A program made the position numbers and the translations under genes. Of a DNA stretch of 5,670 nt, positions 1 through 5,113 are shown piece by piece; positions within the stretch are counted from its first letter, which is position 1; every line of letters starts with the position of its first letter. Origin of the DNA: Thermoplasmatota archaeon. GTDB taxonomy: Archaea > Thermoplasmatota > E2 > DHVEG-1. The DNA lies in contig JAUWYM010000069.1 of assembly GCA_030615845.1 (NCBI GenBank), forward strand, positions 1 through 5,670. The letters are read 5' to 3'. A model generated the notes under the pieces. It was not told the DNA's origin. It saw only the letters and a program-made list of their open reading frames with translations, and ran no database searches.

Positions 1-2
1 CT

Positions 3-113
3 ACTCTTGTTTTTGGAGAGGAGAAAATTGATAAAACCACTGTTCTCACAAAGGAACAAAAGGATATTTTTGGGAAGCTGGGGTTTAAAGATAAACTTAT
101 TCAAGGCTTGTAG
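3..113 (+). CDS. C-terminal end of an unidentified protein, possibly a transposase (partial)
   Basis: The window opens inside a gene whose last 36 codons read in the third forward frame and end at TAG (111-113). The tail is charged and helix-like (TKEQKDIFGKLGFKDKLIQ), and its codons match the AT-rich neighbours. It lies tail to tail with a pilin-like gene that stops early only one base away. That arrangement, plus a short EQKxIxxKLG-type ending of the kind seen in some DDE transposases, suggests the right end of an insertion sequence that broke the neighbour. This is inference: no catalytic DDE residues, second inverted repeat or target duplication lie within the window. It could equally be the end of an ordinary host gene. 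The reading frame itself is fairly likely; the function is not established. Confidence 0.5.
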   Translation, partial: TLVFGEEKIDKTTVLTKEQKDIFGKLGFKDKLIQGL

Positions 114-114
114 C

Positions 115-294
115 CTATAAAACCCTGAAAGTCAGGTTAAAATCGATAGTGCCTGCTATCTCACTGGCCTTCTGCATCTCCAACTGCGAAACATAGACCG
201 TGGTGAAGCTGCTTCCAAGTATGAGAAAAACGCCAATGACTGAAAATGGAATACGAGCCGAATCATCCTGAAGAAAACATGTCCATGTCTTCAT
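115..294 (-). pseudogene. Truncated pilin-like membrane protein, N-terminal fragment
   Basis: Starts at ATG 294-292, overlapping the upstream stop by four bases (ATGA). The Shine-Dalgarno GGGAGG at 302-307 lies 7 nt before this ATG; an in-frame ATG at 309 has no such site. The 59-residue product has a short charged head (DDSAR, residues 10-14), then one hydrophobic helix at about 15-37 (PFSVIGVFLILGSS), then a polar stretch beginning SQLEMQKASEIAG. This is the start expected of large archaeal surface proteins that resemble type IV pilins, which as I recall usually run to several hundred residues. Here the frame ends about 22 residues after the helix. From about residue 54 the sequence no longer looks like the family, and the stop abuts a convergent gene end, so the gene was probably cut by an insertion or rearrangement. 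It is the third gene of the operon beginning at 2095. Family assignment is from general resemblance, not a search. Confidence 0.6.
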
Positions 295-1613
295 CCTCTT
301 GCCTCCCATATCGTGAGAACAACCTCTGCTTTGTTTAATGAAATACGTTCAAAGAGCCAATCAGTAAGCAACTCAGTAACCTCAACTACTTGATCGATAT
401 CAATTAACTCAAAAATACTGTCGACAAAATTCTGAATATATGGATCAAGAAAACTGCTTATCATATTTGTTACGTTCTCCTTTATCGCTCGTTCAAGCGC
501 ATCAAAACCATCCTCAAGGGAGTCAACAGACTCGCCGATAAAGGTTTCGAAGTTTTCAGTAAAACTACTGATGATTTCATTAAAGATAGGAAATTCCGTT
601 ACACCACTGATATCGGCAAATATGCTGTCAACAGTTCCAAGCGCCTCACCCATAACTGCATCGATGACCTTCTCGGTCATATTTCCAATCGTCTCTTTAA
701 GTTTATTGAAACCATAGGCTATTGTAGCATTGACAATACCTGGAAAAATCGTTTCATCATCTGCGTTTTTAACGCCATCGATTAAGAAACCATATGTCAA
801 CATGGTAACATTTTCACGTATCGCAGTAGTTACATTTTCAAAATCATCGTAGGGTGGATTTCCGTTTTTATACTCTTCAAGTACATATGTTACGTTCATA
901 AGATGCAGAATATCTTCTCCACCGAGTAATTCCTCTTTCAACCAATATTTTGTAAATACTATCTGTACATCACCAATGGTTATCACTGGCTTATACGGCA
1001 TCATAATGAAGCTTTTTGCTACATAACAATCTTGATTTGGAGGATGTTCACCGATACAGAGTTCACCACCAAATGGTATGCCTTTTATCGGATGCCACCA
1101 TGCTGTGAGATTAAAACGATATTTATCACCAAGATATGATGAAAAAAAACTTTTTGTTTCATTTTTAAGACGTCGATCATAGTCACCGGTAAAGATGTTA
1201 AATCGGTTGGTGCCAAGTACGGTAATTGGTAGTCTAAATTGACACCCTAGATTTTCAGCTAAAAGAGTGGCATAGGTCTTATGAAGCTGCTCACGGGCAA
1301 GTAACCAATTTGTTATTGAGCCATAAAGTCCTTCGGAAGAATTATCGATGCCGATGCTTCCCGCTGCATCATCAATAATGTCACCTGCAACTTTATAGCT
1401 AAATGTATCCACCCGGGAGACAAGAAACGCATTCAATGCTTCATCTGCGACATGTTCACGATGGGTTTCCACTGAAGTTTCAATAGCAATATTGCTCTGC
1501 AATGCTGGGAGTAAAACAGCTCCTGAGATTGAAACCATGACGATGAAGAGGACAGCATCGTACATCACAGAAACGGCATAGATGTTTCTCACAAATTTTC
1601 TGTGTTTCATCAT
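291..1613 (-). CDS. Large pilin-like surface protein with single N-terminal membrane helix
   Basis: 440 residues. ATG 1613 overlaps the upstream stop (ATGATG), and GGAG lies 6 nt before it; a second ATG follows at once. Residues 1-10 are basic, and residues about 16-39 form one hydrophobic helix (VMYDAVLFIVMVSISGAVLL), followed by a long extracytoplasmic part. That part carries nine N-glycosylation sequons (N91, N151, N168, N240, N260, N268, N295, N311, N380) and three cysteines, two of them close together (C186, C196). Residues about 300-425 are acidic and helix-rich, with no second clear membrane segment. The architecture (positive head, one helix, large glycosylatable ectodomain) and the position between two other single-helix pilin-like genes suggest a component of an archaeal type IV pilus or Tad-like surface structure. 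No ATPase or platform gene is visible here. I do not recognise a specific named family, so the role is inferred from architecture and context. Confidence 0.8.
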   Translation of the reverse strand: MMKHRKFVRNIYAVSVMYDAVLFIVMVSISGAVLLPALQSNIAIETSVETHREHVADEALNAFLVSRVDTFSYKVAGDIIDDAAGSIGIDNSSEGLYGSITNWLLAREQLHKTYATLLAENLGCQFRLPITVLGTNRFNIFTGDYDRRLKNETKSFFSSYLGDKYRFNLTAWWHPIKGIPFGGELCIGEHPPNQDCYVAKSFIMMPYKPVITIGDVQIVFTKYWLKEELLGGEDILHLMNVTYVLEEYKNGNPPYDDFENVTTAIRENVTMLTYGFLIDGVKNADDETIFPGIVNATIAYGFNKLKETIGNMTEKVIDAVMGEALGTVDSIFADISGVTEFPIFNEIISSFTENFETFIGESVDSLEDGFDALERAIKENVTNMISSFLDPYIQNFVDSIFELIDIDQVVEVTELLTDWLFERISLNKAEVVLTIWEARG

Positions 1614-2095
1614 CTCTCACTCCACATAATAATGGTTAGTTTTCCAGGAGTTGTCTGCGCCTCGTTTAGATAGATACCAACGTTTTTTGAGGTGGCAACT
1701 CGATCACCGATGCCATCTGGCAGTGGTTCAGGAAAATCTTCAGAGCCATCTTCCCAGCTTATTCGTACGATAAAGTTAACACCGGACGTTTTGTACTCGT
1801 CGCGTAGAAGATTAAGTGTATCGATATCGGTACGTAGGAGTGGTAAGTCCACGATCCCGCCTTCTTTTATAAAATAGCAGTAAGGATTGGTTAGTTTTGT
1901 TGCGATAAAATAGGCAGTCTGGTATTTTTCAAGGCTATCAATTCTTTGTTCATAGGCGGTATAGGTGTGAGCAATCAACAAAATGAATAAGGTAAATCCG
2001 ATCATCACAACAGATAGTGCTGGAAGTGATGTGAATTCTTCAGAAACTGCCTCTTCATTTTTAACAAATCTTTTTAGAGGATTGCCTCCTCGCAT
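1610..2095 (-). CDS. Small pilin-like protein, first gene of the surface-protein operon
   Basis: 160 residues from ATG 2095-2093. GGAGG at 2101-2105 lies 5 nt upstream and decides this start over a TTG four codons earlier. The head has basic residues followed by KNEEAVSEEF, which resembles the acidic AVS stretch just before the hydrophobic segment of many archaeal pilins. A helix follows at about residues 27-47 (LSVVMIGFTLFILLIAHTYTAY). The rest is soluble, with two strand-rich parts (IVDLPLLRTDIDTL and GVNFIVRISWEDG). The gene has its own TATA box, and its stop overlaps the start of the 440-residue gene by four bases, so the three genes are co-transcribed and probably translationally coupled. 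It is likely a minor pilin or pseudopilin partner of the larger proteins. A prepilin peptidase site cannot be assigned with certainty from the sequence alone. Confidence 0.8.
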   Translation of the reverse strand: MRGGNPLKRFVKNEEAVSEEFTSLPALSVVMIGFTLFILLIAHTYTAYEQRIDSLEKYQTAYFIATKLTNPYCYFIKEGGIVDLPLLRTDIDTLNLLRDEYKTSGVNFIVRISWEDGSEDFPEPLPDGIGDRVATSKNVGIYLNEAQTTPGKLTIIMWSER

Positions 2096-2100
2096 TTTTT

Positions 2101-2105
2101 CCTCC
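2101..2105 (-). promoter_or_regulatory. Shine-Dalgarno GGAGG of the first pilin-like gene
   Basis: Minus-strand GGAGG sits 5 nt before ATG 2095. It also overlaps the alternative TTG-initiated frame, so it identifies the ATG as the likely start. Confidence 0.7.
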
Positions 2106-2126
2106 AAAAAAAGAAATAAATTAGAC

Positions 2127-2139
2127 TATATATATTTTT
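2127..2139 (-). promoter_or_regulatory. TATA box of the pilin-like operon
   Basis: On the minus strand an AAAAATATATATA element lies about 38 nt upstream of ATG 2095. With the usual archaeal spacing of about 25 nt, transcription would start near 2107, just before the Shine-Dalgarno. The element lies in the 88-nt gap after the agmatinase stop, which also separates this operon from the translation operon. It is the only strong TATA-like run in the gap, although the gap as a whole is AT-rich. Confidence 0.55.
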
Positions 2140-2183
2140 AGCTACTATTATTGTTATTATATAAAAGAATATGTTTTTAAGAC

Positions 2184-3041
2184 TTACCTGCTCCAAACAG
2201 CACCGATCAAAGATCGCAGTAACTTAGCTGCAAGAAGAGCTGTCTCACCATTATCATATGGTGGACATACCTCAACGATATCAAAACCAATGAGCTGTGG
2301 CGAAAAAGCTTCAATGATTTCTAAAATATCAAATGGAGTAAGTCCAAATGGCTCCGGAGTGCTTGCCCCTGGAGCATAGGCAGGATCAATAACATCGATA
2401 TCAAGAGTAAGATATATTTTTTTTTCTTTAAGATGCTCTTTTGTTTTTTGTATTGCCTCAGAAACCCCTGCCTTTTGTATTGAAAAAGCATCACAGTAAA
2501 AAATTCCAAATTCTCTGACACTATCAAATTCTTCTTTTTCGGCAGATCGGACACCAAGTACTGCAATATTTTTTCTCTTGATGTGATCAGCAACCCGTCG
2601 CATGGTACATGCATGATTATTCACATCATTTTCATATCTTTCTCGAAAGTCCATATGAGCGTCAAGGAAAAGAACTGCAATATCGTTTGGAAATGCTTTG
2701 ACAACTCCTAGAGTGATTGAATGCTCCCCACCAATTGCAATAGGGAACTTGTTTTCTGCAAGAAGAGATGAAGTAAAATCCTTAACCTTTTCAACCATCT
2801 CCTCAGAACCGATGTTATCTACATCAAGGTTTCCATAATCATGAACTTGTATATCTTTGAGATCGATACCAGTTCTCAAATCATAGGTTTCGAAATTCCA
2901 ACTCGCCTGCCGTATTTCTTTTGGAGCCTTTCCAGTCCCGTATCGAAAAGAAGGGGTCTTCTCATGGGGAACCCCGAATAGAACAAATTTTGCATTGTTG
3001 AAATCTGATTCCGCATCTGCAAAAAAATTTGGAAAATTCAT
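2184..3041 (-). CDS. speB: Agmatinase / ureohydrolase family enzyme (polyamine synthesis)
   Basis: 285 residues from ATG 3041, the usual length for archaeal agmatinases; a TTG three codons upstream is possible, but neither has a clear ribosome site. The arginase-fold metal ligands are all present: GGEHS with H107, DAHMD with D127, H129 and D131, and TLDIDVIDP with D214 and D216. The PGASTPEP loop and the late GFDIVEVCPPYD segment (about residues 252-263) are also typical. The enzyme hydrolyses agmatine to putrescine and urea using two manganese ions. In some archaea the related enzyme acts instead on N1-aminopropylagmatine to give spermidine, and sequence alone does not separate these. The gene lies 33 nt after aIF5A in the same direction. 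Spermidine donates the aminobutyl group for the modified lysine of aIF5A, so the pairing makes functional sense. Confidence 0.93.
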   Translation of the reverse strand: MNFPNFFADAESDFNNAKFVLFGVPHEKTPSFRYGTGKAPKEIRQASWNFETYDLRTGIDLKDIQVHDYGNLDVDNIGSEEMVEKVKDFTSSLLAENKFPIAIGGEHSITLGVVKAFPNDIAVLFLDAHMDFRERYENDVNNHACTMRRVADHIKRKNIAVLGVRSAEKEEFDSVREFGIFYCDAFSIQKAGVSEAIQKTKEHLKEKKIYLTLDIDVIDPAYAPGASTPEPFGLTPFDILEIIEAFSPQLIGFDIVEVCPPYDNGETALLAAKLLRSLIGAVWSR

Positions 3042-3074
3042 ACGAACCAAATCAAAGAAAGAAAACTTACATTA

Positions 3075-3461
3075 TTACACACGAGTTATTTTTTTCCGAC
3101 CAAGCGCTTGCAGATACATAATCTCATTGCCAGGCCCAAGTTTACCTTTGTATTCATCTGGAATAGGCATTTCAAAAGTTTCATAGGTTTCAAGATCCAT
3201 GAGTTGAACAGTATCTGAACCCATCAAAGAAAGAACCTGCGCGTTTCTCTTGTCAATGATGGGGACATGCACTTTATGTTTGACAGGATGAACAACACTT
3301 CTTTTCTGACCATCGAAAACACCAATTGCTTCTATTCTTGCTTTTGATTCACCATGCTTCCCTGGTTTAGAGGTAGATATGCTCATAATTTTACATGGTT
3401 CATCATCGATTATCATATATCTATTTACCCGTAACGTTCTTACTTCAGCGAGCTCTTTCAT
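3075..3461 (-). CDS. eif5A: Translation initiation factor 5A (aIF5A), hypusine-bearing
   Basis: 128 residues, the typical archaeal length. The N-terminal SH3-like domain (about 1-68) carries the exposed loop [12 protein letters not shown], in which K35 is the lysine expected to be converted to deoxyhypusine or hypusine. The C-terminal OB-fold domain (about 70-128) follows, containing [24 protein letters not shown]. The protein binds the ribosomal E site and relieves stalling, for example at proline-rich stretches. The loop reads GKHGES rather than the GKHGHA or GKHGSA common elsewhere, a mild change next to the modified lysine. ATG 3461 lies 3 nt after the preceding stop, and its ribosome site (GGTGA, 3469-3473) is inside the last codons of that gene, which implies translational coupling. 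Deoxyhypusine synthase is not in the window. Confidence 0.96.
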   Translation of the reverse strand: MKELAEVRTLRVNRYMIIDDEPCKIMSISTSKPGKHGESKARIEAIGVFDGQKRSVVHPVKHKVHVPIIDKRNAQVLSLMGSDTVQLMDLETYETFEMPIPDEYKGKLGPGNEIMYLQALGRKKITRV

Positions 3462-3464
3462 ATA

Positions 3465-3728
3465 TTATTCACCTTTCGGTACTTTATAGACAACATCATG
3501 CTCCCGAGATCTCTCTTTGACTTTTATTCCAATCGCGTCTCCTGGTTTTGCTGTCTCAATAGGTTCTCTCTCAATTTCCATTCTGTCAACGTTCTGAGTA
3601 AAATCTGTATGAGCACCAACGATATGAATTGTATCTCCAACTTTTAGTTCACCATCTGTAATTTTTATGGCCGCGACACTAATATGTGTAAAAAAATGCT
3701 CAACTATACCAATCTTTTCTTCTACCAT
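3465..3728 (-). CDS. Small EF-Tu domain-2-like beta-barrel protein
   Basis: 87 residues, a single domain. The pattern GIVEHFFTHISVAAIKI, then GELKVGDTIHIVG, then a late PGDAIGIKVKE matches domain 2 of translational GTPases (EF-Tu, IF2 and RF3 family), the beta-barrel that follows the G domain. No GTP-binding motifs are present, so it is not a GTPase. Free-standing proteins of this kind are known in archaea and bacteria and are usually annotated as elongation-factor-like, without a proven role. The gene follows a 43-nt gap containing a perfect dyad and sits immediately upstream of aIF5A, whose ribosome site overlaps its 3' end. A role in translation or RNA handling is inferred from this linkage. 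The ATG is preceded by a weak GGTTGTGA. Confidence 0.8.
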   Translation of the reverse strand: MVEEKIGIVEHFFTHISVAAIKITDGELKVGDTIHIVGAHTDFTQNVDRMEIEREPIETAKPGDAIGIKVKERSREHDVVYKVPKGE

Positions 3729-3754
3729 ATATAATCACAACCTGTAATACAACT

Positions 3755-3770
3755 AGGTATACTTATACCT
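3755..3770. promoter_or_regulatory. 16-bp perfect dyad overlapping a TATA-like element before the EF-Tu-like gene
   Basis: AGGTATA-CT-TATACCT is a perfect inverted repeat with 7-nt arms, placed directly after the stop codon of the zinc-ribbon gene. On the minus strand it contains TATAAGTATA, about 34 nt before ATG 3728, the right distance for a TATA box. It may therefore be an internal promoter with an operator on top, or a short hairpin between genes. Symmetry of a TATA-like run can arise by chance; the GG/CC flanks make chance less likely. Confidence 0.45.
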
Positions 3771-3771
3771 G

Positions 3772-4089
3772 CTACATTTTTTTGGATGGCACCACTTCAT
3801 AAATCGCTTTTTTTCCATGTTTTGTACAGGTAAATGCCTCCCATTTAGAATCCCATGACATAGGGTTTCCACATTCAGGACACGCCAAACTCTCGATTAT
3901 TTCTCTCTGGCTTTTTATACGTGTTTTTACAATTTCAGCCTTCATTTTCCTATCAGGGTCTAATGAATCCATTACGTAAATAATGCCATCAGGCGGTAAA
4001 AAAGGAGTGTTATCAATTTTCCCTCTTTTTTTTCGATATGCCTTCATTTGCATCTTATATTTTTCCATCATTGTTTGTTTTCGAGCCAT
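3772..4089 (-). CDS. Small zinc-binding protein, function unknown
   Basis: 105 residues, not recognised as a named family. The N-terminal 25 residues are strongly basic with many methionines and lysines (KMQMKAYRKKRGK), which suits nucleic-acid contact. The middle has IIYVMDSLDPDRKMKAEIVKTR, and a C-terminal zinc ribbon-like unit holds C70-PE-C73 and C88-TK-H91, spaced by 14 residues. ATG 4089 has a good ribosome site (GGTGA, 4096-4100, 6 nt spacing). It is the first gene of the operon that continues with the EF-Tu-like protein, aIF5A and agmatinase, so a role in translation or ribosome function is a reasonable guess but only that. Codon use matches the neighbours and nothing suggests truncation. 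Confidence 0.75.
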   Translation of the reverse strand: MARKQTMMEKYKMQMKAYRKKRGKIDNTPFLPPDGIIYVMDSLDPDRKMKAEIVKTRIKSQREIIESLACPECGNPMSWDSKWEAFTCTKHGKKAIYEVVPSKKM

Positions 4090-4127
4090 GTGTTTTCACC
4101 AGGTTACTTATCGTAAATAATAGGTAT

Positions 4128-4136
4128 CTTTTATAA
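4128..4136 (-). promoter_or_regulatory. TATA box of the translation/polyamine operon
   Basis: The minus strand reads TTATAAAAG, centred about 43 nt before ATG 4089. Transcription would then start near 4106, leaving a leader of about 17 nt that contains the GGTGA ribosome site at 4096-4100. The box overlaps the 17-bp dyad at 4133-4149, so a protein bound there could block or recruit the basal machinery. Confidence 0.6.
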
Positions 4137-4149
4137 GTAATTTACTTAT
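4133..4149. promoter_or_regulatory. 17-bp perfect dyad ATAAGTAA-T-TTACTTAT at the divergent promoter
   Basis: Two perfect 8-nt arms flank a single central T. The upstream half overlaps the TATA box of the minus-strand operon. A third copy of the half-site TTACTTAT lies at 4104-4111, close to the predicted start of transcription. Position and symmetry suit an operator for a dimeric archaeal regulator. No regulator gene is visible in the window. Confidence 0.45.
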
Positions 4150-4198
4150 GTTTGTTACGGGAGTATTTCTCATGTCTATAAGTGATTTGCCCCCAAAT

Positions 4199-4206
4199 TT
4201 TATAAA
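4199..4206 (+). promoter_or_regulatory. TATA box upstream of the candidate RNA
   Basis: CCCCAAATTTTATAAAC gives a clear archaeal TATA element (TTTATAAA), with an upstream CCAAA run resembling a BRE. No convincing protein follows; the predicted start near 4229-4235 coincides with the 5' end of a self-complementary region. This supports a short non-coding transcript rather than a protein gene. Confidence 0.5.
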
Positions 4207-4230
4207 CTTCAATGACATATGTTTCTTGTT

Positions 4231-4356
4231 AACAGGGGGGAAGCAGAGGCAGGAAAGCACAGTTGGGAACGTAACAAGTGAGGAAGGCGAAAAGGGGAGA
4301 GCTAGTAAACATCTCGAAAAGCTATACGTTCCTCAGACTTCTCTCCTTTTGTTCTA
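4231..4356 (+). ncRNA. Candidate structured non-coding RNA, unknown class
   Basis: A purine-rich stretch starts at the predicted start site of the TATA box at 4199 and ends in a U-rich tract (TTTTGTTCT, 4347-4355). Its ends can pair: GGGGGGAAG (4235-4243) with CTTCTCTCC (4338-4346), nine pairs including two G-U. Inside, GGAACGTA (4266-4273) pairs perfectly with TACGTTCC (4325-4332). GAGA (4297-4300) could pair with TCTC (4312-4315). A competing 12-pair helix joins 4290-4301 to 4339-4350. The local composition is much more purine-rich than the flanks. The 69-codon frame across it (from 4148) lacks a protein-like composition. It does not match 5S rRNA, SRP RNA, RNase P RNA, tRNA or a C/D box RNA as far as I can see by eye. 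It could also be a regulatory leader. Existence is moderately supported; class is unknown. Confidence 0.42.
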
Positions 4357-4368
4357 AAACAGGTTACC

Positions 4369-4380
4369 TTTCTTAAGAAA
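4369..4380. promoter_or_regulatory. 12-bp perfect palindrome TTTCTTAAGAAA
   Basis: A fully symmetric 12-mer lies between the U-rich end of the candidate RNA and the helicase promoter. It may be a regulator site for the helicase gene, but in AT-rich DNA such a palindrome can occur by chance. Confidence 0.2.
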
Positions 4381-4425
4381 CAGAAAAAATTCTTGAACAT
4401 CGTTGTTGCAAGAAGACATCACTAC

Positions 4426-4440
4426 TTTTATCTTGTATAA
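4426..4440 (+). promoter_or_regulatory. TATA-like promoter of the helicase gene
   Basis: TTTTATC (4426-4432) and TATAA (4436-4440) lie 20-34 nt before ATG 4460. With normal spacing from the first, transcription would begin at or within a few bases of the ATG, giving a nearly leaderless mRNA. This agrees with the lack of a properly spaced Shine-Dalgarno there. Confidence 0.4.
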
Positions 4441-4459
4441 TCCCTATACCTTTGTGACA

Positions 4460-5113
4460 ATGAAATTAAATGAAACCCCACCTAATATCAAAGAAGCCCT
4501 CAAAATTCTAGGAGTATCTAAACTCTATCCTCCTCAAGAAGAGGCACTTCCTTATGCGCTTGCAGGAGAAAACATAGTTCTCTCTATTCCTACAGCTGCA
4601 GGTAAAACTCTCATCGCGTATCTTGCAATAATTCATCAGATAAAAAACAAGGGAGGTAAAGCGCTCTATATTGTGCCTTTACGGGCACTTGCAAGAGAAA
4701 AATATGAGGATTTAAAACGTTTTGAAAAACTTGGTTTCAAAGTAGGTATTTCAACAGGAGATCTTGATGAATCAGACCCTAGAATTGCCAAGTATGATAT
4801 TATTGTTTGTACTTCTGAAAAAGCAGATTCTCTTTTAAGACATGGCATAAATTGGGTTGATACGATAAAGGTTCTTGTCATCGATGAAATCCATCTTATT
4901 CATGATCCTAAGAGAGGACCAACCCTTGAAGTAATTATTTCCAGATTTAAAGCACTGAATCCAAATACACAACTTATTGCACTTTCTGCGACAATAAAAA
5001 ATGCAGCAGAACTCGCGGATTGGTTAGAGGGGAGGCTTATACAATCCGATTGGAGACCGGTCATTCTAAAAGAGGGCGTGTGCCTTAAAAATCAGATAAA
5101 ATTCAGCGATGGC
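4460..5113 (+). CDS. hel308: Hel308-type Ski2 DNA helicase, N-terminal fragment cut at a chimeric junction
   Basis: Starts at ATG 4460 (MKLNETPPNIKEALKILGV), the usual Hel308 opening; an upstream TTG at 4403 is less likely. The first RecA domain is intact: Q-motif-like LYPPQEEAL (residues 22-30), Walker A PTAAGKT (44-50), motif Ia VPLRALA (72-78), TGDLD (99-103), CTSEKAD (117-123), Walker B DEIH (142-145) and motif III LSAT (175-178). The family segment SDWRPVILKEGV follows, and helicase-like sequence continues to KFSDG (214-218). Full-length members have about 700 residues; the second RecA, winged-helix and ratchet domains are missing. The family unwinds lagging-strand and stalled-fork DNA with 3'-5' polarity. 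The open frame runs on to 5452, but that tail is only the antisense of bamA. The true gene continues elsewhere in the source genome. Confidence 0.9.
5096..5113. other. Probable chimeric junction between archaeal and bacterial DNA
   Basis: These 18 bases (ATAAAATTCAGCGATGGC) make sense in two unrelated genes at once. Forward they encode the helicase residues IKFSDG; in reverse they encode the BamA residues AIAEFY. Helicase-like sequence is seen only to the left and BamA-like sequence only to the right. Base composition changes here from AT-rich to more balanced. Both genes are truncated at this point, pointing tail to tail. A shared short sequence at a breakpoint is typical of assembly or amplification chimeras. 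Confidence 0.85.

Noticed and set aside
1692..1877. Open frame of 61 codons antisense to the small pilin-like gene
   Set aside because: Serine- and arginine-rich shadow with no promoter or ribosome site; the minus-strand gene is better supported.
2321..2614. Open frame of 97 codons on the minus strand inside the agmatinase gene
   Set aside because: Lysine- and leucine-rich out-of-frame shadow of a well-conserved enzyme gene.
2995..3186. Open frame of 63 codons spanning the agmatinase/aIF5A boundary on the plus strand
   Set aside because: Antisense to two well-recognised genes, with no start signals and no recognisable protein features.
4148..4357. Open frame of 69 codons in the divergent intergenic region
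   Set aside because: No ribosome site; the start lies within the dyad and upstream of the TATA box. Composition is not protein-like, and the region is better explained as a promoter plus a structured RNA.
4666..4881. Open frame of 71 codons antisense to the helicase
   Set aside because: Lies fully inside conserved helicase motifs on the other strand, with no independent start signals.
5066..5095. Natural C-terminus of a short POTRA-only protein
   Set aside because: The last nine residues before the stop are antisense to conserved helicase sequence, so the stop is accidental to the junction.
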